From Azospirillum sp. TSO22-1 (GTDB taxonomy: Bacteria > Pseudomonadota > Alphaproteobacteria > Azospirillales > Azospirillaceae): a stretch of 64,000 nt of DNA. The position numbers and the translations under genes were made by a program. Positions 1 through 9,600 of this stretch are shown piece by piece (position 1 is the stretch's first letter; every line of letters begins with the position of its first letter). The notes under the pieces are model-generated. The model searched no databases. It saw only the letters and a program-made list of their open reading frames with translations, and had not been told where the DNA came from. Location: contig NZ_LGQZ01000014.1 in assembly GCF_003116015.1 (NCBI RefSeq), forward strand, positions 62,001-126,000, read 5' to 3'.

Positions 1-1196
1 TGGCGTTCTTCGGGCTCGCCCACCTGCCCAGCAACATGATGATCGGCGTCGGCGTCGGCCTGCTGATGGGCACCGTGGCGATGGTGGCGCACGCGCTCGG
101 CGCCGACCGGCAGGAGGAGTGCGGGCTGGTCTGGCGCCGCTCGGTGCCGTACGCGCTGCTGATGGGCGGGTTGATGGCGCTGGCGGCGGCGCTGCTCGGC
201 GGGCCGCTGTTCCGCATGACCGGGCAGGAGCCGCACGTCGCCGAGGGCGGCGCCCGGGTGCTGGCCGTGCTCGGCCTCGGCATGCCGGGGATGATGCTCT
301 ACACCACGACCGGCTTCTTCCTGGAGGGACTGAAGCGGCCGGTGCCGGTGATGCTCGCCATGGTGGCCGGCAACCTGGTGAACCTCGGGCTGGCCTACGG
401 GCTGGTGTGGGGGGCCTGGGGGCTGCCGTCGCTGGGGGCGCTCGGCTCGGCGTGGGCGACGACGCTGATCCGCTGGGCCATGGGCCTGGGGCTGGTCGCC
501 TATGTCTGGTGGATGCGCGACCACGCCCGCTGGGGCGTGCGCGGCGGCTGGGCCGGCTGGTGGAGCGGCGCGGTCAGGCAGCGCGCCCTGGGCTACGCCG
601 CCGGCCTGAGCATCGGCGTGGAGAGCGCGTCCTTCGCCGCGCTCGGGCTGCTGGCCGGACTGATCTCGCCGCTGGCGCTCGGCGCCTACACGGTGGCGCT
701 GAACCTGATCGCGCTGCCCTTCATGGCGGCGGTCGGGCTGGCTTCGGCCACAGCGGTGCGCGTCGCCGTGGCGCTCGGGCGCGGCGACCGGCTGGACATG
801 GCGCTGGCCGGCTGGAGCGGGTTGGCCGTCACCTCGGTGTTCCTGACGCTGGTCGGTGTGGTGTACGCGGTGATCCCGGGGCCGGTGGCGGGCATCTACA
901 GCAACGACCCGGCCCTGCTGGAGCGCGTCGTGCCGCTGATCGCCTTCAGCGCCTGGATCCTGGTGGCGGATGGCGGGCAGGTGGTGATGGCCAACGCGCT
1001 GCGCGGCAGGCACGACGCGTGGGTGCCCACCATGCTGCACTTCGTGTCCTATGCCGTGGTGATGCTGCCGGCCGCCGCGCTGTCGGCGTTCGCGCTGGGA
1101 CGGGAGGAACAGGGGCTGTTCGACGGCATCCTGATCGCCAGCGTGGTGTCGGTGTCGATCCTGTCCTTGCGCTTCGCGAATCTCAGCCGCCGCTGA
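1..1196 (+). CDS. MATE-family efflux transporter, 5'-truncated by the window edge
   Basis: C-terminal ~398 residues of a multidrug and toxin extrusion (MATE/NorM-like) inner-membrane antiporter. The frame is already open at base 3 and has no start before the window edge, so the gene begins upstream. The product is a chain of hydrophobic Gly/Ala/Leu-rich helices joined by short Arg-rich loops. Family members are usually 440-470 residues with 12 helices, so some 50-70 N-terminal residues are missing. MATE proteins export cationic drugs or metabolites against a Na+ or H+ gradient; the substrate cannot be read from sequence. It ends 147 bases before gyrA, which has its own start region. The family call is by overall look and is good; the subfamily is not assigned. 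Confidence 0.82.
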   Translation, partial: AFFGLAHLPSNMMIGVGVGLLMGTVAMVAHALGADRQEECGLVWRRSVPYALLMGGLMALAAALLGGPLFRMTGQEPHVAEGGARVLAVLGLGMPGMMLYTTTGFFLEGLKRPVPVMLAMVAGNLVNLGLAYGLVWGAWGLPSLGALGSAWATTLIRWAMGLGLVAYVWWMRDHARWGVRGGWAGWWSGAVRQRALGYAAGLSIGVESASFAALGLLAGLISPLALGAYTVALNLIALPFMAAVGLASATAVRVAVALGRGDRLDMALAGWSGLAVTSVFLTLVGVVYAVIPGPVAGIYSNDPALLERVVPLIAFSAWILVADGGQVVMANALRGRHDAWVPTMLHFVSYAVVMLPAAALSAFALGREEQGLFDGILIASVVSVSILSLRFANLSRR

Positions 1197-1249
1197 CCCG
1201 TTTTCGGGTGGGGTACGGTTGTGTGCACGTGCGAAACCTGCTAGGAAAT

Positions 1250-1263
1250 ACCATATATATGGT
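1250..1263. promoter_or_regulatory. Perfect 14-bp AT-rich palindrome in the gyrA leader
   Basis: ACCATATATATGGT is a perfect inverted repeat in the 147-base gap before gyrA, about 80 bases upstream of the chosen start. It is strikingly AT-rich against its surroundings and contains a TATATAT run that could serve as a -10 element. It could be an operator overlapping the gyrA promoter, or simply an easily melted, supercoiling-sensitive promoter core; gyrase genes are known to respond to supercoiling. No binding protein is recognised. Confidence 0.4.
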
Positions 1264-1343
1264 CCGGTCCGCCGGGCGTTTTGCCTAGGCCGTCCGGCGC
1301 GTGTTATGCACGCGTTTCCCAGACCCCGAGTCATGAGTTCCGC

Positions 1344-4106
<2,763 letters not shown>

Positions 4107-4142
4107 GTGTGGCGGACTGACCCAGGCTAGAGGAATCATCCC

Positions 4143-4682
4143 ATGTCCAAGCGGCGCATCGGCGTCTACCCCGGCACTTTCGACCCGATCACCAACGGGC
4201 ACCTGGACATCATCCAGCGTGCCTCGCGGATGCTCGATACGCTGGTCGTGGGCGTCGCCCGCAACGCCGGCAAGGGCCCGCTGTTCTCCACCGACGAACG
4301 GCTGCAGATGGTCCGCGAGGAGGTGGCGGCGCTGGACAAGAACGGCTGCACCGTCGAGGTGCGGGCGTTCGACACGCTGCTGATGCACTTCGCCATCGAG
4401 AACAACGCCTCGGTCATCATCCGCGGTCTGCGGGCGGTATCCGACTTCGAGTACGAGTTCCAGATGGCGGGCATGAACGCCCGCCTGAACCCGAAGATCG
4501 AGACGATGTTCCTGATGGCGTCGGAGCGGCACCAGTTCATCTCCTCGCGTTTCGTGAAGGAGATCGGCCGGCTGGGCGGCGACATCACGCAGTTCGTCAG
4601 CCCGCGGGTGAACAAGCATCTGGCCGAACGCTTCGCGCTGGACGACGACACCTCGACTCGGGTGCAGACGCTGAAACAGTGA
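4143..4682 (+). CDS. coaD: Pantetheine-phosphate adenylyltransferase
   Basis: Transfers AMP from ATP to 4'-phosphopantetheine, the penultimate step of coenzyme A synthesis, in the cytoplasm. The 179-residue product has the nucleotidyltransferase signature near the N-terminus (GVYPGTFDPITNGHLD; the TNGH motif binds ATP) and the C-terminal ISSRFVKEI motif typical of CoaD. Length fits the family (about 160-180). A purine-rich AGAGGAA ribosome site lies just before the ATG. It follows gyrA by 36 bases and may be co-transcribed with it; a stem-loop follows at 4705-4729. Confidence 0.97.
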   Translation: MSKRRIGVYPGTFDPITNGHLDIIQRASRMLDTLVVGVARNAGKGPLFSTDERLQMVREEVAALDKNGCTVEVRAFDTLLMHFAIENNASVIIRGLRAVSDFEYEFQMAGMNARLNPKIETMFLMASERHQFISSRFVKEIGRLGGDITQFVSPRVNKHLAERFALDDDTSTRVQTLKQ

Positions 4683-4704
4683 GGCCGCGGACCTGGGAAC
4701 GCGT

Positions 4705-4729
4705 CGGGGCGGTTGACCGGACCGCCCCG
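4705..4729 (+). terminator. Stem-loop after coaD
   Basis: A 9-bp perfect stem (CGGGGCGGT / ACCGCCCCG) with a 7-base loop follows the coaD stop by 22 bases. The downstream tract is C-rich with few T, so it is at best a weak intrinsic terminator, but its place between coaD and the tRNA fits that role. Confidence 0.5.
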
Positions 4730-4788
4730 TCCCCCTATGGTGCCGCCCGCCCCGCCGCCCCATCTCATCAAGAGGCGGCCACAGAGCT

Positions 4789-4864
4789 GATCCGGTAGCT
4801 CAGTCGGTAGAGCACGTGACTTTTAATCATGTGGTCGTGGGTTCGAGTCCCACCCGGATCACCA
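4789..4864 (+). tRNA. tRNA-Lys (anticodon TTT)
   Basis: A full cloverleaf can be drawn. Acceptor GATCCGG pairs with CCGGATC, followed by discriminator A and an encoded CCA. The D arm contains AGCTCAGTCGGTAGAGC. The anticodon loop CTTTTAA gives TTT (Lys), and the T arm contains GGTTCGAGTCC. Length is 76 nt including CCA. Confidence 0.97.
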
Positions 4865-4943
4865 TTTTCCGCCGCACCTTTGCATGGCACCGATCGGTGT
4901 GTGCGTGTAGAGATTCGCTCTCCTTGCAGTGGGGAGAAAATCC

Positions 4944-6869
4944 TTGGCCGACTTCCTCAAGTCACTGATTGACCAGACCTTCGCCCGGGCGCTGGCCTAC
5001 TACAAGGCAGGTGACGCGGCTACCGCAGAAGGGGTGTTCCGTACGGTTCTGGACATCGCCCCCGACCATGCCGAAGCCGCGGAATGGCTGCTGCTCACCC
5101 GGCTCGACCAGGGAGACCTGGAGGCAGGGAAGGACTATCGGGCTTGGTTGGCGACCAACCCGAGCGACAGCGCCGGCCCTTACCTTCTGCTGGGCTACGT
5201 CGCGGAGATGACGGCGCAGACTGGGCTCGCCCGATTTGACTACCGTCGGGCCGCCGTGCTGGAGCCGTACAACGCGGTGGTGTGGCTGCGCGCCGGGCGC
5301 GCCGCCGCCGCCGACAACGCCGTGCCTGAGGGCGTCGCCCTGATGATCCGGGCCACGCTCATCGATCCCACCGACGCGGCAGCATGGCGTGCGCTCGGGG
5401 ACGTTCACATGAAGCCGGGTGCCGAGGAGGCTGCGCTGCACTACTTCCTCCAGGCGCTCGCCCTTGCGGATACTGCCGACCTCCGGGCCTGCGCGGGCCG
5501 GGCGCTGCTGACACTTGGCGACATGGCCGGCGCGCTGCATCACTTCGAGGTGGCGATCCGCCAGGACCCCGACCGGCGCGACGGTTGGCTGGGCAGCGTC
5601 CAAGCGCTGGTTGCGCTGGAGCGCGCCGACGAGGCGGCCGAACGCCTTGCCGGTGCGGCCGCGCGCTTCCAGGGGCGCGGCGAAGACCTCAGGGAGATCG
5701 CCTTCCGTTTCCTCGACATCGGCCGCCGGGACGAGGCCGCTCGCGCCTACGCGGCGGCGATGGCGGGCGACCCGAACCGGCCGAAAGGCGCGGAGCCGCG
5801 CATCCTGCGCCGCCGCCGCGCTGCGGACCTGTGCGCCGAACGGGGCTGGCCTTACACGGAGGTGCAGCCGGAGCGTGCGGTCACCTGTGTCGACGACACC
5901 GGCCGACGCCACGACGTTGTGTTCCCGGAAGTCTTCCTTGCGCGCGTGGATGGTGCACGCATTGTCACCGCGACCTGGGCGGTGACATGCGGCGATACGG
6001 TTCTGCTGGACGGCCTGCTGCATTACGATCCGGACAGCCTCGGTGGCCCGGAATTCCCGAAGCAGAGCCGGAGCGGCGACGTCCTTTCGGACTTGCCGCC
6101 GCCGGCCGCCCGGATCGAGGGGGAGGCGATCCTGATCGGCGGCGTCGCCAACTGGTCGCATCTGGTGCAGGAGTGGCTGTCGCGCCTCACCGTGCTGGAA
6201 CGCTTCCCCGAACTCGACCGGCTGCCGTTGCTGGTCACGCCGCACATGATGCGGTCGGTGCGGGACCTGATGGCACTCTTGGGCGTCGATCCGGCGCGTA
6301 TCGTCACCCTGCCGGACGTCCCGGTAATCGAGGCCGACCGGCTGTGGATTCCGTCGCTGACCCATCGGCACAAGTTCGCGTCGCCGCTGCACATCGACTT
6401 CCTGCGCCGCCGTCTCGCGCCCCGCATCGCCGAGGGCATGCGGCGTTCGCGTCGGCGTCTCTTCATGCTGCGGCGTTCGGCCAACTACCGGACGCTGGTT
6501 AACGAGCAGGAGCTGCTCGACGCCCTCGCCCCGCTGGGCGTGGAGGCGGTGGCCCCCGAGGACTATTCCATGGCTGAGCAGATCGCCCTCTTTGCCTCGG
6601 CCGAATTGGTGGTGGGGGCGCTTGGCGGCGGAACGGCAGCGATCCTGTTCTGCCCGCCCGGCGCGGCGTTCGTCGAGCTGACGCACCGACAGTTCACCAT
6701 CGCGCAATACGGCGTGCTGACAGCGACTCTGCATCAGCGCTATCGCCGCGTGGTCGGTCCGACACTGGAGAACCGCGGCAGCACTACCTACGATTTCGAC
6801 TTCTCCGTCCGGCCCGAGGAGGTGGTCGCCGCTTGCCGCTCGGTGCTGGGCATGGACGCCGGCTCGTGA
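4944..6869 (+). CDS. TPR-repeat protein with C-terminal GT61 (DUF563) glycosyltransferase domain
   Basis: About 641 residues. The N-terminal ~290 residues are helical pairs of tetratricopeptide type with recurring A--Y--A-ALAPD--A spacing. The C-terminal ~300 residues match the GT61/DUF563 family: a SHLVQEWLSRL block, then RRSANYRTLVNEQELLDAL, APEDYSMAEQIALFASAELVVGA, and a PPGAAFVEL motif near the end. GT61 enzymes transfer sugars such as xylose or GlcNAc; TPR-GT61 fusions are found in bacteria, but donor and acceptor are unknown. TTG 4944 is chosen because GGGGAGA sits 7 bases upstream; GTG 4929 would add five residues and has no ribosome site. No signal peptide is seen, so it is probably cytoplasmic. 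It stands alone after the tRNA. Confidence 0.78.
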   Translation: MADFLKSLIDQTFARALAYYKAGDAATAEGVFRTVLDIAPDHAEAAEWLLLTRLDQGDLEAGKDYRAWLATNPSDSAGPYLLLGYVAEMTAQTGLARFDYRRAAVLEPYNAVVWLRAGRAAAADNAVPEGVALMIRATLIDPTDAAAWRALGDVHMKPGAEEAALHYFLQALALADTADLRACAGRALLTLGDMAGALHHFEVAIRQDPDRRDGWLGSVQALVALERADEAAERLAGAAARFQGRGEDLREIAFRFLDIGRRDEAARAYAAAMAGDPNRPKGAEPRILRRRRAADLCAERGWPYTEVQPERAVTCVDDTGRRHDVVFPEVFLARVDGARIVTATWAVTCGDTVLLDGLLHYDPDSLGGPEFPKQSRSGDVLSDLPPPAARIEGEAILIGGVANWSHLVQEWLSRLTVLERFPELDRLPLLVTPHMMRSVRDLMALLGVDPARIVTLPDVPVIEADRLWIPSLTHRHKFASPLHIDFLRRRLAPRIAEGMRRSRRRLFMLRRSANYRTLVNEQELLDALAPLGVEAVAPEDYSMAEQIALFASAELVVGALGGGTAAILFCPPGAAFVELTHRQFTIAQYGVLTATLHQRYRRVVGPTLENRGSTTYDFDFSVRPEEVVAACRSVLGMDAGS

Positions 6870-6903
6870 GCATTTGCGATGCTGGGCCGGTCCCCGCCGT
6901 GCG

Positions 6904-7110
6904 TCACGCCCCCGTCGGGCGGTTGTGGTCGCGCGTGCGATCCTCGATCGCGCGGGCGGAATCCTCGGCCATTGCCTGGACCTTGGCGGCGATCAGCTCC
7001 TCGAAGACGCGGCGCACCATCTCCGGATAGGGCACAAGGCCGGACAGCGCCTGCTCCAACGTATGGCGGGCGGCGTCGAGGCGGGTGGTGGTGGGATCGG
7101 GCGTTGGCAT
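6904..7110 (-). CDS. Small hypothetical protein, 68 aa
   Basis: Begins MPTPDPTTTRLDAARHTLEQ. The ATG at 7110 has a strong AAGGAGAGAG ribosome site. The product is a soluble helical polypeptide with an amphipathic stretch (LDAARHTLEQALSGL) and a charged tail rich in Arg and Asp. There is no signal peptide, membrane segment or cysteine. It runs tail-to-tail with the TPR-GT61 gene and is divergent from the PAS/EAL gene. No family is recognised and no function is proposed; the good ribosome site and normal codon choice support a real gene. Confidence 0.65.
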   Translation of the reverse strand: MPTPDPTTTRLDAARHTLEQALSGLVPYPEMVRRVFEELIAAKVQAMAEDSARAIEDRTRDHNRPTGA

Positions 7111-7446
7111 GGCTCTCTCCTTGTCGCCTGCATATGGGATGGATGCGCACGGCAAACAGGTTCGGTCCCCCCTGACATACACGTCCGGCGATCCGAGGTG
7201 CGGCATTTTTGATCGTACGCATTGGAATTGGTTGCCCCGCCGCGGCACCCTCCTTATACCGGAGAGCATACTCCGTTCGTGCGAGCCTCAGCGGTGCGCG
7301 TGCGGGCGAGCCAGCATCATTCTTTCGTGTGCGAGCATCGAAACCAGCAGCCGCAACCGTCGAGTTGTTGGAAATCGATGCGGGAACCGTCATAATTGCC
7401 GCCCGGCTTCTGGCCGGGCTCGCCTTTCTGGGAAGCAGGTACGGTC
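7111..7446. other. Divergent intergenic region, 336 bp
   Basis: Lies between the small minus-strand gene and the PAS/EAL gene. It holds the candidate plus-strand promoter at 7368-7396 and a short CGGAG/CTCCG inverted repeat around 7260-7275. No RNA gene or convincing small ORF was seen. GC content is lower than in the flanking genes. Confidence 0.6.
7368..7396 (+). promoter_or_regulatory. Candidate sigma-70 promoter of the PAS/EAL gene
   Basis: TTGGAA and CATAAT are separated by exactly 17 bases (4/6 and 5/6 matches to consensus). The predicted start near 7403 lies about 44 bases before the chosen start codon at 7447. It overlaps the alternative upstream TTG at 7396, which argues against that start. 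Confidence 0.5.
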
Positions 7447-9600
7447 TTGTCAGTTGGCTCCACGGCTGAACTCAAGGAACTGGACGGCCCTGCGGTGGCC
7501 GGGCTTCCGCGTGGAACCGAGTTCCTGGCCTCGTTGGCGGCGAGCCTGCTTGATCATTCGGCGTTCCCCCTGGTCTATGTCGGTGCCGATGGGAGCTGTT
7601 ATCATGTGGCTCCCGGATTCGCCGCCCTTCTTGATGCAACGCCGAAGGCCCTGATCGGCCGCCACTTGAGCGAATTCGATCATCCGGTCGCCCGCAGCGT
7701 CGCCGTGGCGCTGGCCGGCGTGGCCGCGACGGGCGTGGCGGCGCCGGTGGATTGCGTCGCCACGCGCGGCGACGGGCGGCGCCTCATGCTCACCGGCTGC
7801 GTCATCCCGCACCAGGGGCCGGACGGCGGGGCGCCGGGATTCCTCGGCGTGCTGCACGACATCGCCGACGAGGAGCGCATCGCCGACTTCGTGATGCGCC
7901 GCGACCCGTTCGTAGCGACCCTGCTCGACGCGGCGGTGGACGGCATCGTCATCACCGATCGGCGGGGCGCCATCCGCTCGATCAACCGCGCCTGTTGCCA
8001 GCAGTTCGGCTACGAGGAGGCGGAACTGCTGGGCCAGAACGTGACGGCGTTGATGCCGCCGCCGTTCTCGCGCGACCACGACCGCTTCATCCAGACCTAC
8101 CTGCAGACCGATCGCGCCAAGATCATCGGCATCGGCCGCGAGTCGCTGGGCAGGCGCAAGGACGGCACCGTCTTCCCTATCCACCTAAGCGTCGGTCAGG
8201 CGCGGTTGGGCGAGGAGATCACCTTCGTCGCCATGATCCGCGACATTTCCGACCGGCTGGCGGCGGAGCAGCGCGCCTCCTATCTGGCGCGGCACGATGC
8301 GCTGACCGGCGTGCTGACCCGCACCGCCTTCCTGGAGGAATGCGAGGCGGTGCTGGCGCGCGGCAGCGTTGACGGCGGCGGGGATACCACCCCGTGCTTC
8401 GCGCTCTACTCGCTCGACGTCGACCAGTTCAGCGACATCAACGAGGCGTTCGGCTTCCACGTCGGCGACGCGGCGCTGAAGGCATTGGTCAGCCGCGTCA
8501 TCGAGGTTCTGCCGAAGGAGACCTACATCTGCCGCATCGCCGCCGACGAGTTCGCGGCGCTGTCGCGGGTGGACGACCTGGACCAGGCGCGCACGCTGGC
8601 CGACGTGCTGCACGACCGGCTGACCGCCTCCATCTACGCCGACCGGCACTGGGTGCGGCTGCGCGTCTCCATCGGCGCCGCGGTGTTCGACCCGTCGGTG
8701 CAGCGCGTGGAGGAGTTGAACGCCAAGGCTAAACTGGCGCTGCAATCGGTCCAGCACAACGGCGGCAACGCGGTGTGCTTCTACACGCCGGAGATGGCGG
8801 CGGCGGCGACGCGGCGCATGCTGTTGACCATGCACCTCGCCCACGCCATCGAGCGCAACGAGCTGCACCTCGTCTACCAGCCGATCGTCGAGGCGAAGAC
8901 CGGCGAGGTGACCAGCGCCGAGGCGCTGCTGCGCTGGACGCACCACACGCTTGGCGCCATCTCGCCGGGCGAGTTCATCCCGGTGGCCGAGGAGAGCGGG
9001 CTGATCGTCCCGATCACTGACTGGGTGCTGGCCACCGTGGTGCGGCAGATGGCCGAGTGGGACAGCCGGGGCGTGCTGCCGAAGCGGGTGTTTCTGAACA
9101 TCTCCGGCCAGCAGTTCCTGCGAGGCAACCTGACCCACCGTCTGGTCGAGCTGCTGGAGGACCAGCCGCACCTGCGCGGCCACCTCGGCCTGGAAATCAC
9201 CGAACAGGCGGCGGTGCGCGACCTCAAGGTCGCGGTGCGGACGCTGAGCGATCTGGCAGACATCGGCGTGCAGGTGGCGATCGACGACTTCGGCTCGGGC
9301 TATTCCAGCTTGAGCTACGTGCAGCAGCTGCCGGTGGCGAAGCTGAAGATCGACCGCGCCTTCATCGTCGACGTGCCGGAGAACAGCCGCAACGCCGCGC
9401 TGGTGCGCGCCGCGGTCGGCATGGCGCACGGCCTCGGCCTCGTCACCGTCGCCGAAGGCGTGGAGACGGTGGAGCAGCAGGAGTTCCTGGCCTCCACCGG
9501 CTGCGACCAACTCCAGGGCTACCTGTTCGGCCGGCCGATGATGCCCGACGCGCTGGCGGAGATGGTCCGCGAGCAGCGCGCGGCCAAGGCGGCCCGCTAA
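7447..9600 (+). CDS. PAS-PAS-GGDEF-EAL protein, probable heme-PAS cyclic-di-GMP phosphodiesterase
   Basis: About 717 residues. There is an N-terminal PAS-like region (~30-140), a second PAS (~155-275), GGDEF (~285-445) and EAL (~455-710). The second PAS closely resembles the FixL heme domain: RDHDRFIQTYL followed by KIIGIGRESLGRRKDGTVFP. His211 falls at the FixL heme-ligand position and Arg231 at the O2-contact Arg position, spaced 20 residues apart as in FixL. The GGDEF signature is degenerate (AADEF, ~365-369), so cyclase activity is unlikely. The EAL domain keeps EALLRW (Glu492), LEITE, DDFGSGYSSL, KIDRAF and AEGVET, so c-di-GMP hydrolysis is likely. This architecture matches the known O2-regulated PDEA1 of acetic acid bacteria. 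TTG 7447 is chosen for its upstream AGGT and the promoter position. It overlaps the antiporter stop tail-to-tail. Confidence 0.88.
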   Translation: MSVGSTAELKELDGPAVAGLPRGTEFLASLAASLLDHSAFPLVYVGADGSCYHVAPGFAALLDATPKALIGRHLSEFDHPVARSVAVALAGVAATGVAAPVDCVATRGDGRRLMLTGCVIPHQGPDGGAPGFLGVLHDIADEERIADFVMRRDPFVATLLDAAVDGIVITDRRGAIRSINRACCQQFGYEEAELLGQNVTALMPPPFSRDHDRFIQTYLQTDRAKIIGIGRESLGRRKDGTVFPIHLSVGQARLGEEITFVAMIRDISDRLAAEQRASYLARHDALTGVLTRTAFLEECEAVLARGSVDGGGDTTPCFALYSLDVDQFSDINEAFGFHVGDAALKALVSRVIEVLPKETYICRIAADEFAALSRVDDLDQARTLADVLHDRLTASIYADRHWVRLRVSIGAAVFDPSVQRVEELNAKAKLALQSVQHNGGNAVCFYTPEMAAAATRRMLLTMHLAHAIERNELHLVYQPIVEAKTGEVTSAEALLRWTHHTLGAISPGEFIPVAEESGLIVPITDWVLATVVRQMAEWDSRGVLPKRVFLNISGQQFLRGNLTHRLVELLEDQPHLRGHLGLEITEQAAVRDLKVAVRTLSDLADIGVQVAIDDFGSGYSSLSYVQQLPVAKLKIDRAFIVDVPENSRNAALVRAAVGMAHGLGLVTVAEGVETVEQQEFLASTGCDQLQGYLFGRPMMPDALAEMVREQRAAKAAR

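Noticed and set aside
1281..1343. Upstream TTG start for gyrA
   Set aside because: It adds 21 residues unlike any GyrA N-terminus; the TTG at 1344 gives the expected start.
4789..6903. Genomic island integrated at tRNA-Lys
   Set aside because: There is no integrase, no repeat of the tRNA 3' end downstream within the window, and no shift in base composition.
7396..7446. Upstream TTG start for the PAS/EAL gene
   Set aside because: It overlaps the best -10 element and has no ribosome site; TTG 7447 fits both promoter and ribosome site.
8520..8600. Active diguanylate cyclase in the GGDEF domain
   Set aside because: The signature is AADEF, lacking the Gly pair needed for GTP binding and catalysis.
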